A stretch of 5,182 bases of DNA. Source: Planctomycetota bacterium. GTDB taxonomy: Bacteria > Planctomycetota > Phycisphaerae > SM23-33 > FEN-1343. Below the pieces are notes generated by a model. That model saw only the letters and a program-made list of their open reading frames with translations, made no database searches and was not told where the DNA came from. Below are positions 1 through 5,182 of the stretch, one piece after another; positions within the stretch are counted from its first letter, which is position 1, and each line of letters starts with the position of its first letter. The position numbers and the translations under genes were made by a program. The stretch is from NCBI GenBank assembly GCA_013203365.1, contig JABMQG010000009.1, positions 1-5,182 on the forward strand, given 5' to 3'.

Positions 1-57
1 ACCGACAAGGCCACGCGCTGGGCCGGGACGCTGATTATAGAGCGGCTGGACAGCTAA
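1..57 (+). pseudogene. rpoN: rpoN upstream fragment ending in an in-frame TAA
   Basis: Frame 1 from base 1 reads TDKATRWAGTLIIERLDS and then TAA at 55-57. It continues without a frame change as GYLRESLESL into the downstream sigma-54 frame. In sigma-54 proteins this place in the core-binding domain reads like 'I-x-x-x-L-D-D-x-G-Y-L' (E. coli RpoN has DDTGYL). The stop therefore replaces exactly one residue of a conserved motif, and both flanks still align. Region I (the Gln/Leu-rich activator-responsive segment) and the first part of the core-binding domain must lie left of the window. One base change from CAA, GAA or AAA would create this TAA. TAA is also used as a normal stop at 1602-1604, so a general reassignment of TAA is unlikely. 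Alternatives are a sequencing or assembly error, or translational readthrough. Confidence 0.8.
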
Positions 58-75
58 GGTTATCTCCGTGAATCG

Positions 76-1038
76 TTGGAGTCACTGCCGACGGCGACCA
101 ACGAGCCGATTACGCTCGACCAGCTGCGCACGACACTGGCATTGGTGCAGCAGTTGGACCCGCCCGGCGTGGGTGCGCGGGACCTGAAAGAGTGTCTGCT
201 GCTGCAGTTGGCGATCAAGCAGGCCGGCGGCGAGGACGTGTCGCTGGAATGTGAATTGGTTCGGGACTTTACGCGAGACATTGCGATGAACCGCCTGCCG
301 TTGATAGCTCGAAAGACCGGCCGGACGGTGGACGAGATCAAGGCGGCCATAGGGCGACTCAGCCGGCTGAACCCCCGGCCGGGCAGCCTGATCGGAGAGC
401 GAAATGTGCCCGTGGTCGTCCCCGATATCATCGTGGAGCTGGATGACGACGGCGAGCCGATCGTTCGCATGACCAGAGAGAACATCCCGTCACTGCACAT
501 CGACCGCGCGTATCGGAGAATGGCCCGGTCAAGACAAACCGACCATGGTACCAAAGAGTTCCTTCAGAACAACATTCGTTCGGCCCAATGGCTGATCGGG
601 GCGATTCGGCAGCGGCAACAGACCGTTCGTCGTGTGGCCGAGGAGGTCTTCGCGGTGCAGAAGGAGTTCTTCGAGCACGGCCAAGCTGCGCTGAAACCGC
701 TGCCCATGGCGGCGGTGGCCGATAAGGTCGGCGTGCACGTGGCGACGGTGAGCCGGGCCGTTGCGGGCAAGTACGTTCAGACACCTCGGGGCATCTTCCC
801 GCTGCGAATGTTCTTCAGCGGGGGCACGGTCACATCCGAGGGGGAAAACCTCGCCTGGGATGCCGTCAAGGCCAAGCTGCAGCAGGTGGTGGACGCCGAG
901 GACAAGGCCGCACCGCTCAACGACGATCAGTTGGCCGAGAAACTCAGTGACCTCGGCATCCACATCGCCCGGCGAACCGTCGCCAAGTACCGCAAGCTGC
1001 TTAATATCCCACCGGCCAGACAACGCATGAGATTCTGA
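76..1038 (+). CDS. rpoN: RNA polymerase sigma-54 factor, C-terminal two thirds (downstream of a nonsense codon)
   Basis: Sigma-54 directs RNA polymerase to -24/-12 promoters and needs AAA+ enhancer-binding proteins to open them. Counted from the TTG at 76 (320 residues), residues 16-45 carry the core-binding motif LDPPGVGARDLKECLL. Residues about 95-140 hold LNPRPGSLIGE and VVPDIIVEL. Residues 211-229 are the helix-turn-helix (MAAVADKVGVHVATVSRAV), followed by VQTPRGIFPLRMFFSGG. The RpoN box ARRTVAKYR is at residues 298-306 (nt 967-993) and recognises the -24 element. The protein ends IPPARQRMRF, as the family usually does. A complete sigma-54 is about 480 residues, so region I and part of the core-binding domain are missing from this open segment. 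TTG 76 is only the first in-frame start-like codon after the TAA at 55-57. The AAGG at 56-59 is about 16 bases away, too far to be a convincing ribosome site. I believe this was one gene with the upstream fragment. A product starting here should not respond normally to activators. Family assignment is secure; whether this is a working gene is not. Confidence 0.9.
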   Translation: MESLPTATNEPITLDQLRTTLALVQQLDPPGVGARDLKECLLLQLAIKQAGGEDVSLECELVRDFTRDIAMNRLPLIARKTGRTVDEIKAAIGRLSRLNPRPGSLIGERNVPVVVPDIIVELDDDGEPIVRMTRENIPSLHIDRAYRRMARSRQTDHGTKEFLQNNIRSAQWLIGAIRQRQQTVRRVAEEVFAVQKEFFEHGQAALKPLPMAAVADKVGVHVATVSRAVAGKYVQTPRGIFPLRMFFSGGTVTSEGENLAWDAVKAKLQQVVDAEDKAAPLNDDQLAEKLSDLGIHIARRTVAKYRKLLNIPPARQRMRF

Positions 1039-1340
1039 CGACCCGCAGTTTCGCCAATTGCGGACTATCCCCTGCCAACCAGTCTTCCGTATCTTGTTAC
1101 ATACCGACCATGTCCGTGGCGGCTTTGGGAATCTTGTGCGATTTCAGTGGTGGAAACGCCATGCTGGGCCGGATAATTGAATCATGTCGCTCCTGGTTGG
1201 CAACCTGGCAACTGGATGGACCGGCAGCAGGGTTGAATGAATGATTGCGATTTGACAAACAATCACGGTTCTTTGAGAATGGGGCGTTGTTACCCGGGTG
1301 AGCACCGGCGGGGAGGGCGATGCTGAAACGGCAGGAGATT
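1039..1340. other. Intergenic region between rpoN and the mazG-like gene
   Basis: This stretch holds no convincing gene. It contains a short imperfect-palindrome and direct-repeat cluster at 1194-1212, in which GGTTG-G-CAACC sits at 1195-1205 and TGGCAAC occurs twice. A candidate promoter follows at 1252-1280. No strong intrinsic terminator is visible after rpoN; the only nearby pairing, around 1046-1063 (CGCA/TGCG), is too short and lacks a T-tract. A 44-codon ATG frame at 1110-1244 has no ribosome site and no family resemblance that I recognise. Confidence 0.6.
1252..1280 (+). promoter_or_regulatory. Candidate sigma-70-type promoter for the mazG-like gene
   Basis: A perfect -35 hexamer TTGACA lies at 1252-1257. 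After a 17-base spacer comes GAGAAT at 1275-1280, which matches the -10 consensus at 4 of 6 positions. The predicted start of transcription, near 1287, would leave a leader of about 55 bases before the ATG at 1341. The local sequence is more AT-rich than the flanking genes. The -10 is weak, so this is a plausible but unproven promoter. Confidence 0.4.
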
Positions 1341-1604
1341 ATGACTATCAAACAATTCCAGGACTTCATTCTCGAAAAGTACGGCGTGCGCGACAGTGAG
1401 CGGGGAACGGCCCATACCTTCATGTGGTTTATGGAAGAAGTGGGTGAGCTGGCCAGCGCGCTGGCCGGCGACGACCATTACAATAAGGAAGAGGAGTTCG
1501 CCGACGTGCTGGCCTGGCTGTGTACTCTGGCGAATATAAACGGCGTGGACCTGACCAGGGCCGTCGAGAAATACACCGTAAAGGGCGTTGAAGGATTCAA
1601 GTAA
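1341..1604 (+). CDS. MazG-like nucleotide pyrophosphohydrolase
   Basis: This 87-residue all-alpha protein belongs to the MazG / all-alpha NTP pyrophosphatase superfamily, which hydrolyses (d)NTPs to NMP and pyrophosphate with Mg2+ held by acidic residues. The EExxE motif is visible as EEVGE (E32, E33, E36), and the second helix motif ExxD as EFAD (E52, D55). These are spaced as expected for a single MazG repeat. The start at 1341 gives MTIKQFQDFI, which resembles the usual family N-terminus. AGGAG lies at 1333-1337, only 3 bases upstream. An in-frame ATG at 1320 (adding MLKRQEI) has GGAGG at 1312-1316, also 3 bases away, and is a real alternative. Many small relatives end in a cysteine motif (like GCPxCGxxPCxC); this one ends EKYTVKGVEGFK without it. 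Substrate cannot be told from sequence; house-cleaning of non-canonical nucleotides is the usual proposal. It appears to have its own promoter and is not tightly coupled to its neighbours. Confidence 0.85.
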   Translation: MTIKQFQDFILEKYGVRDSERGTAHTFMWFMEEVGELASALAGDDHYNKEEEFADVLAWLCTLANINGVDLTRAVEKYTVKGVEGFK

Positions 1605-1616
1605 GCAGGCTGCAAA

Positions 1617-1652
1617 CCCCCTGACCTGCCGACTCGGCCTGCCTGCAGGGGG
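1617..1652 (+). terminator. GC-rich hairpin after the mazG-like gene, possible terminator without T-tract
   Basis: CCCCCTG at 1617-1623 pairs perfectly with CAGGGGG at 1646-1652. A second small stem, GCCG (1628-1631) with CGGC (1635-1638), sits in the loop. It begins 12 bases after the TAA of the mazG-like gene. The bases that follow (AAGCAAGAAACG) have no run of T, so it does not fit a classical intrinsic terminator. It could act as an mRNA-stabilising 3' structure, a pause site, or merely reflect GC-rich sequence. Confidence 0.35.
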
Positions 1653-1770
1653 AAGCAAGAAACGAATACCGATGGTATACAGAACGTCAAACCGCCATAA
1701 AGGACTGGAACCAACGAACCATCGGTGTTGCCATGCACTCTCGTCAGGCCCATTCCAGAAACTATTGGGC

Positions 1771-4014
1771 GTGAAAATTCGCTTGGCCGTGGTCATGTTC
1801 TCTTGCGCGATTTCGGGCTTGTCAGCCGATGCACGGGCGGCGCCGGCCGTCCAGATTGAGGAGGCGGTGATCGGCTTCGACGGTCTGTACCGTTGTGGGC
1901 GGATGGTTCCCGTCTTCGTCGCCATTCGCAATACGCTTACCGTGCCCTTCGAGGGTCAATTGCAGGCCGAACAGGGCGACGACGACGGCGACCGCATGCG
2001 TTGGCGGACGGATGCGATTCTGGGGCCGAAGCAACGGCAATGGCGGATGGTCCTGATCTGCCCGCGCCCCGAAGCCATCGAACGGGGCGACGTCACCGTC
2101 AGCGTGATAGACGCCGGTGGCACCCAGGTTGACGGCTTTTCACTGGCCGGGACCGACGACAAGTCCCGGCAACTGCTTCGCCGTCGACCGATGGCTATGC
2201 CCGCCGGCCGGCGGGTGGTCGGCGTGGTCGGATCCAGCACCGGGGTGTTTGGACGGTTGAGCACCCCCGACAATCGGTCGGAGGCAAAGGCGCACACGAC
2301 CGAGCCAATGTACGCGGTGGCGGTACCCATTCAATACATACCGGCCATGTGGCAGGGGCTGGACATGCTCGACGTGCTGTACTGGGACGACCCCCGCCCG
2401 CAGGCGCTGGACGCCGACCAGCAGAGGGCCATTGCCCAATGGGTTCGGCGGGGCGGGCAGTTGGTAGTGGGGTTGGGTGCCGGCGCCCAGCAGTTCGTCT
2501 CCGACACCGGCGAGCTCACCGAGCTGCTGCCGGTACAGATGGCGCAAATCGCACAACAGGTGGACGACCTCCACTCGCTCGGAGAGGCCCTGCTGGGCAA
2601 GCGGTACCGGAACCAACTGGCCCGTGGTGCCTCGGTGGTTGACGTTCATCCGAAAAAAGGTGCCTGGCCGTGGGTGGGGCCGGGGAATACGGGCCGACCA
2701 TTGCTGTATCGCTGGGCACGAGGGGCCGGCTCGGTAACCGTGATGTGCACCACGCTACAAGGTGCCGGCTTGGCTGAGGCGCCTTGGCCTTTCGAACAGG
2801 CACTGGCGGCGCTGGTCGGCGTCCGCACACTGGATACGCCGGTTTCCGAGCAGTTCCCGAGTCTGATCGGCCGAGTTTTTTCCAGCCAATTGGACTCCGC
2901 CGGTGTGGGCGGGCTACTGGTTGGGCTGGTGGCACTGATGACCATCGCCTACGCCCTGGCAACGGGGCCCGGAACCTGGTTTTATGCGTGCTTAAAGGGC
3001 AGACGGCACCAAAGCTGGTGGCTTTTTGCCGCGGCGGCGTTGGCCGCCACGGCAGGCAGCGTCATGCTGAGCCTGTTCAGCATTCGGGGCGCATCCGTCA
3101 GCAATGCCCTCATTCTCGATCTGCCGGCCGGGTCGTCATACGGCGTGGTCCAGGGATACTTCGGACTGTACGTACCGGCGCACAGGATGGCGAGCGTTCA
3201 ATTGCAGGACGACCCCTACGGGCAACTGGTTCCGATGATCAACCCTGAGAGATCCGATACCGGCGGGTATCCGGACGTGCGGTCGTACGATTTGCACTTG
3301 GCCGATATGGGAACGGCGTCCGCGCCGATCCGCAGGACTATCAAACGGTTCGCCATGACCTGGGTAGGAGACATCTCGCGGCCGGGCGGTGGGCTCGAAA
3401 CAGTGGAAGGTTCGATGCAAGTGGCGCCGGTGTTGTACGAATCAAAAAAACCTGGCGTCGAACCAACGAAAGTATGGGAAATCAGCGGATCGGTCACCAA
3501 CAACCTGCCAGTCGATTTGACTGAGGCCGTGCTGATTTATGCCTGCCCTAACCAAGAACCTTCCGAATCCTGCCGCGTCGTCAAACTAGGCCAACTTGGC
3601 AGCGGGAAAACGGTGACGTTCGACAGCGGCAAGCTCGCCCAGGCCAACAACATCGCCGACTCGCCCGTTTTAACGCTCAAGGAGTTTCACGAGGACCTCT
3701 GCAAGCGGCTCGGCCTGAGGGCATTTGCCCTTGAAGGACCGATGCGGGTGGATTTTCTCTCACAGGTACAATTGATGACCACGCTGGGACTGTACGATCA
3801 GCCGTCGACGATGCAGGAGGATCCCGGCCCTCTTCTGGTGCGGGAGGCCCTAAGCCGGCTGGACCGTAGCGACCAGCTCCGGCCGGGCCGGGCGATGCTC
3901 ATCGCCAAGGCTACGGCTTACATGCCCGCAAAGATCAAGTTCGACAGCCGAAACACGGAGCTGACCGGCCCGACGGTCGTGCGGGTGCTGTTTGACGTTG
4001 CCGGGGCCAGGTGA
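1771..4014 (+). CDS. Large exported membrane-anchored protein with glutamine-amidotransferase-like region; ABC exporter auxiliary subunit candidate
   Basis: I do not recognise a named gene. The GTG at 1771 gives 747 residues and begins with a good signal peptide: K2/R4, hydrophobic core about 5-17, likely cleavage after ARA or ARAA (residues 21-24). The same frame stays open upstream to 1588, but that part is not signal-like and overlaps the mazG-like gene, so I prefer 1771; no Shine-Dalgarno is evident. Residues about 25-125 look like an extracytoplasmic beta domain. Residues about 180-350 resemble the class-I-amidotransferase-like fold seen in GldG/DUF4350-type proteins, with LDMLDVLYWDDPRP, a helix, then WVRRGGQLVVGLG; no catalytic Cys-His-Glu triad is evident. 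Transmembrane helices lie at about 376-399 and 416-436. The basic loop KGRRHQ between them should be cytoplasmic, which puts residues 437-747 outside as a second beta-rich domain. GPGTWFYACLKGRR after helix 1 resembles the 'GP-x-D-Y' step of related planctomycete membrane proteins. It lies 109 bases upstream of the ABC ATPase and may be its partner. Function is inferred from architecture and context only. Confidence 0.75.
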   Translation: MKIRLAVVMFSCAISGLSADARAAPAVQIEEAVIGFDGLYRCGRMVPVFVAIRNTLTVPFEGQLQAEQGDDDGDRMRWRTDAILGPKQRQWRMVLICPRPEAIERGDVTVSVIDAGGTQVDGFSLAGTDDKSRQLLRRRPMAMPAGRRVVGVVGSSTGVFGRLSTPDNRSEAKAHTTEPMYAVAVPIQYIPAMWQGLDMLDVLYWDDPRPQALDADQQRAIAQWVRRGGQLVVGLGAGAQQFVSDTGELTELLPVQMAQIAQQVDDLHSLGEALLGKRYRNQLARGASVVDVHPKKGAWPWVGPGNTGRPLLYRWARGAGSVTVMCTTLQGAGLAEAPWPFEQALAALVGVRTLDTPVSEQFPSLIGRVFSSQLDSAGVGGLLVGLVALMTIAYALATGPGTWFYACLKGRRHQSWWLFAAAALAATAGSVMLSLFSIRGASVSNALILDLPAGSSYGVVQGYFGLYVPAHRMASVQLQDDPYGQLVPMINPERSDTGGYPDVRSYDLHLADMGTASAPIRRTIKRFAMTWVGDISRPGGGLETVEGSMQVAPVLYESKKPGVEPTKVWEISGSVTNNLPVDLTEAVLIYACPNQEPSESCRVVKLGQLGSGKTVTFDSGKLAQANNIADSPVLTLKEFHEDLCKRLGLRAFALEGPMRVDFLSQVQLMTTLGLYDQPSTMQEDPGPLLVREALSRLDRSDQLRPGRAMLIAKATAYMPAKIKFDSRNTELTGPTVVRVLFDVAGAR

Positions 4015-4123
4015 ACGAGCAAATTGCGAACCATGCATTTTGACGGCGGTATCATCGTACTGATTCCGGGGCGTTGACGTTAGTTAAGGGACATAATACG
4101 ATCGGCCTAGTGAGAATTGAACA

Positions 4124-5056
4124 ATGCCCATCATCGAAACTATCAATCTGACAAAGCGTTACGGGCAATTGGTGGCCCTGAGCAACCTGAACATGGCCAT
4201 CGAACAGGGTGACTGCTACGGCTTCATCGGGCCCAACGGGGCGGGCAAGACAACTACGATCCGCATTTTGGCGACGCTGCTGCAGCCAACATGGGGTGAG
4301 GCCCGGATATGCGGCCGAGTCGTCGGCTACGAGAGCCGGAAGATCCGCCCGCTGATCGGCTACGTACCAGACAGCTTCGGGGCTTACGAGGACATGGTCG
4401 TGCAGGAGTATCTGGAGTTCTTCGCCGCCGCCTATGACATCACCGGCAAGACGCGGGTGCGCGTCGTGCGCGACGTGCTGGAACTGACCGACCTGGTGTT
4501 CAAGAAGGAAGCCCTTGTGGATGGTCTGTCTCGCGGAATGCAGCAGCGGCTGAGCCTGGCGAGGGTGCTTCTGCACGACCCGAAGGTGCTGCTGCTGGAC
4601 GAGCCCGCCAGCGGGCTGGACCCCCGGGCCAGGATCGAAATCCGGGAACTGCTCAAAGAGCTCAAACGGATGGGAAAGACGATCCTGATCTCCTCCCACA
4701 TCCTTCACGAGCTGGCCGAGTTGTGCAACAAAATCGGCATTATCGAACGGGGAGAGCTGATCTTCAGCGGCACCGTGGAAGAAGCCGTCCGGCGAAGCCG
4801 CACGGGTACTGTTTTGCACGTGGTCGTAAGTGCACGGTCGGCCGACGCAGCAACGGCGCTGGGCAAAACCAGTGGCGTCGCGCAGGTCGAACAGCAGGAC
4901 TCGCATCTACGCGTCACGCTGGCCTCGGAGGTAAACGATTTCTCATTCGTCGCCCGCGTTCTTTTGGAAGGCAGGTTCGGCATACGCGAGATTCGCGAAG
5001 AGCCGGTCAACCTGGAAACCGCCTTCATGCGATTGACGAAGGGACTGGTTCAGTGA
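4124..5056 (+). CDS. ABC-2 type (NatA-like) transporter ATP-binding protein
   Basis: This 310-residue cytoplasmic ATPase would power an ABC-2 exporter. Walker A is GPNGAGKTT at residues 36-44. The Q-loop position falls in IGYVPDSFG, with Asp83 where Gln is usual. The signature is LSRGMQQRL (135-143), a variant of LSGGQ. Walker B is VLLLDEP (155-161) with catalytic Glu160. The D-loop is SGLD (163-166) and the switch histidine is His192 in ISSHILHEL. Residues about 225-305 form the C-terminal extension typical of the NatA/CcmA-like group (DUF4162-like). All catalytic elements are present, so the protein should be active. The start ATG at 4124 has only a weak GAGA (4112-4115) upstream. The stop TGA (5054-5056) overlaps a GTG that appears to begin the permease gene, which implies translational coupling. 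That permease is disrupted, so this ATPase may have lost its membrane partner unless another copy exists. The substrate is unknown. Confidence 0.93.
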   Translation: MPIIETINLTKRYGQLVALSNLNMAIEQGDCYGFIGPNGAGKTTTIRILATLLQPTWGEARICGRVVGYESRKIRPLIGYVPDSFGAYEDMVVQEYLEFFAAAYDITGKTRVRVVRDVLELTDLVFKKEALVDGLSRGMQQRLSLARVLLHDPKVLLLDEPASGLDPRARIEIRELLKELKRMGKTILISSHILHELAELCNKIGIIERGELIFSGTVEEAVRRSRTGTVLHVVVSARSADAATALGKTSGVAQVEQQDSHLRVTLASEVNDFSFVARVLLEGRFGIREIREEPVNLETAFMRLTKGLVQ

Positions 5057-5091
5057 GCGCGGCTTTGGAATTACTTGGCTGTTTTCATTAG
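5053..5091 (+). pseudogene. 5' remnant of the ABC-2 permease gene, cut by an insertion sequence
   Basis: A GTG at 5053 overlaps the ATPase stop in the arrangement GTGA, typical of tightly coupled ATPase-permease pairs. The frame reads [12 protein letters not shown] for 12 codons. It then meets TAG at 5089-5091, where TA comes from host sequence and G is the first base of the insertion sequence. The short amphipathic start resembles the N-terminus of ABC-2 permeases before their first transmembrane helix, but 12 residues cannot prove this. The rest of the gene would lie beyond the right end of the insertion sequence, outside the window. The alternative is that this is chance open frame and no permease begins here. 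Confidence 0.55.
5088..5090. repeat. Probable IS target-site duplication (TTA)
   Basis: TTA directly precedes the proposed insertion sequence end GAGCCTATCCC. Several IS5-family groups duplicate TNA or TA at their target. The second copy would be beyond the right edge, so this is only half of the evidence needed. Confidence 0.4.
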
Positions 5092-5182
5092 AGCCTATCC
5101 CAGTAGGCCCGTTGCTCGATACGTAATCATGGCACAGACCAGATGAAGCAGTCCCAGATAATTCGCCGCCTTCTTTTCCCAC
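5091..5182 (-). mobile_element. End of an IS5-family-like insertion sequence (partial)
   Basis: The element seems to begin at GAGCCTATCCC (5091-5101), which looks like an IS5-family terminal inverted repeat and is preceded by TTA. It contains the transposase 3' end on the - strand, with the transposase stop codon inside the terminal repeat, a common arrangement in compact IS elements. Only 92 bases are visible. The other end, the second inverted repeat and the full length are off the right edge. The exact boundary is inferred from the transposase stop and the loss of the host reading frame. Confidence 0.75.
5095..5182 (-). CDS. IS5-family-like DDE transposase, C-terminal end (partial)
   Basis: Read on the - strand from 5181, the frame gives WEKKAANYLGLLHL followed by VCAMITYRATGLLG and then TAG (5097-5095). 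This matches the family's typical ending: a basic 'V-R-W/Y-E-K-K-x-x-N-Y-L-x-x-L-H-L-A-C-A' helix after the DDE catalytic glutamate, then a short hydrophobic tail. The catalytic DDE residues are outside the window, so activity cannot be judged. A longer frame on the same strand (from about 5182 through 4943) is a shadow that runs into the ATPase gene and has no family resemblance. The transposase points leftward, opposite to the host genes. Confidence 0.8.
   Translation of the reverse strand, partial: WEKKAANYLGLLHLVCAMITYRATGLLG

Noticed and set aside
1197..1212. Possible sigma-54 promoter in the TGGCAACCTGGCAACT stretch.
   Set aside because: A TGGCA element is present, but the required GC at the -12 position does not fall at the right distance.
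1110..1244. A 44-codon ATG frame on the + strand in the rpoN-mazG intergenic region.
   Set aside because: It has no ribosome binding site and no recognisable family, and a frame of this length is expected by chance at this GC content.
1676..1681. TATACA preceded by TGG as an extended -10 promoter for the large membrane protein.
   Set aside because: No acceptable -35 element lies at 16-18 bases, and the hexamer matches poorly, so the support is too thin.
1588..1770. N-terminal extension of the large membrane protein to an ATG at 1588.
   Set aside because: It would overlap the mazG-like gene, crosses the 1617-1652 hairpin, and would bury a clear signal peptide that starts at 1771.
4074..4099. 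TTGACG followed by CATAAT/TAATAC upstream of the ABC ATPase as a promoter.
   Set aside because: The spacers are only 12 and 14 bases, too short for a sigma-70-type promoter. No sigma-54 -24/-12 pattern was found there either.
4052..4906. Long open frame on the - strand opposite the ABC ATPase.
   Set aside because: It is an antisense shadow of a GC-rich gene; its translation has no recognisable motif, while the + strand carries every ABC motif.

Overview
The window is GC-rich DNA with moderately spaced genes. All host genes lie on the + strand, and a mobile element enters from the right on the - strand. The sigma-54 C-terminal half (SRAVAGKYVQTPRGIFPL, RMFFSGGT) and the ABC ATPase ([39 protein letters not shown]) look most like proteins I associate with Planctomycetota, perhaps the Phycisphaerae side. 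This assignment comes from recalled family resemblance, not from a search.

Layout. (1) Positions 1-1038 hold most of the sigma-54 gene rpoN; its N-terminal part is off the left edge. The reading frame is continuous with the family from base 1 to the C-terminal RpoN box, except for one in-frame TAA at 55-57 inside the conserved 'D-D-x-G-Y-L' stretch. (2) Positions 1039-1340 are a roughly 300-base intergenic region with a candidate sigma-70-type promoter (TTGACA at 1252). (3) Positions 1341-1604 encode a small MazG-type nucleotide pyrophosphohydrolase, followed by a GC-rich hairpin at 1617-1652. (4) Positions 1771-4014 encode a large exported or membrane-anchored protein: signal peptide, extracytoplasmic beta-rich region, class-I-glutamine-amidotransferase-like region, two transmembrane helices and a second extracytoplasmic domain. 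(5) Positions 4124-5056 encode an ABC-2 / NatA-type exporter ATPase. (6) A permease gene appears to start at 5053, overlapping the ATPase stop codon in a GTGA arrangement. It is cut after 12 codons by an insertion sequence whose end is at 5091. The last 28 residues of an IS5-family-like DDE transposase are readable on the - strand at 5095-5181.

How the parts relate. Genes 4, 5 and the interrupted permease would make an ABC-2 transporter with a large membrane-anchored auxiliary subunit, loosely like the GldA/GldF/GldG arrangement. The IS insertion would leave ATPase and auxiliary protein without their permease. Together with the nonsense codon in rpoN, the window shows two apparent gene lesions in 5.2 kb. 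Each is directly visible. Whether they are real mutations in a decaying genome, strain-level variants or assembly errors cannot be decided from the window alone. I see no RNA gene, CRISPR array, prophage or obvious new defence system.
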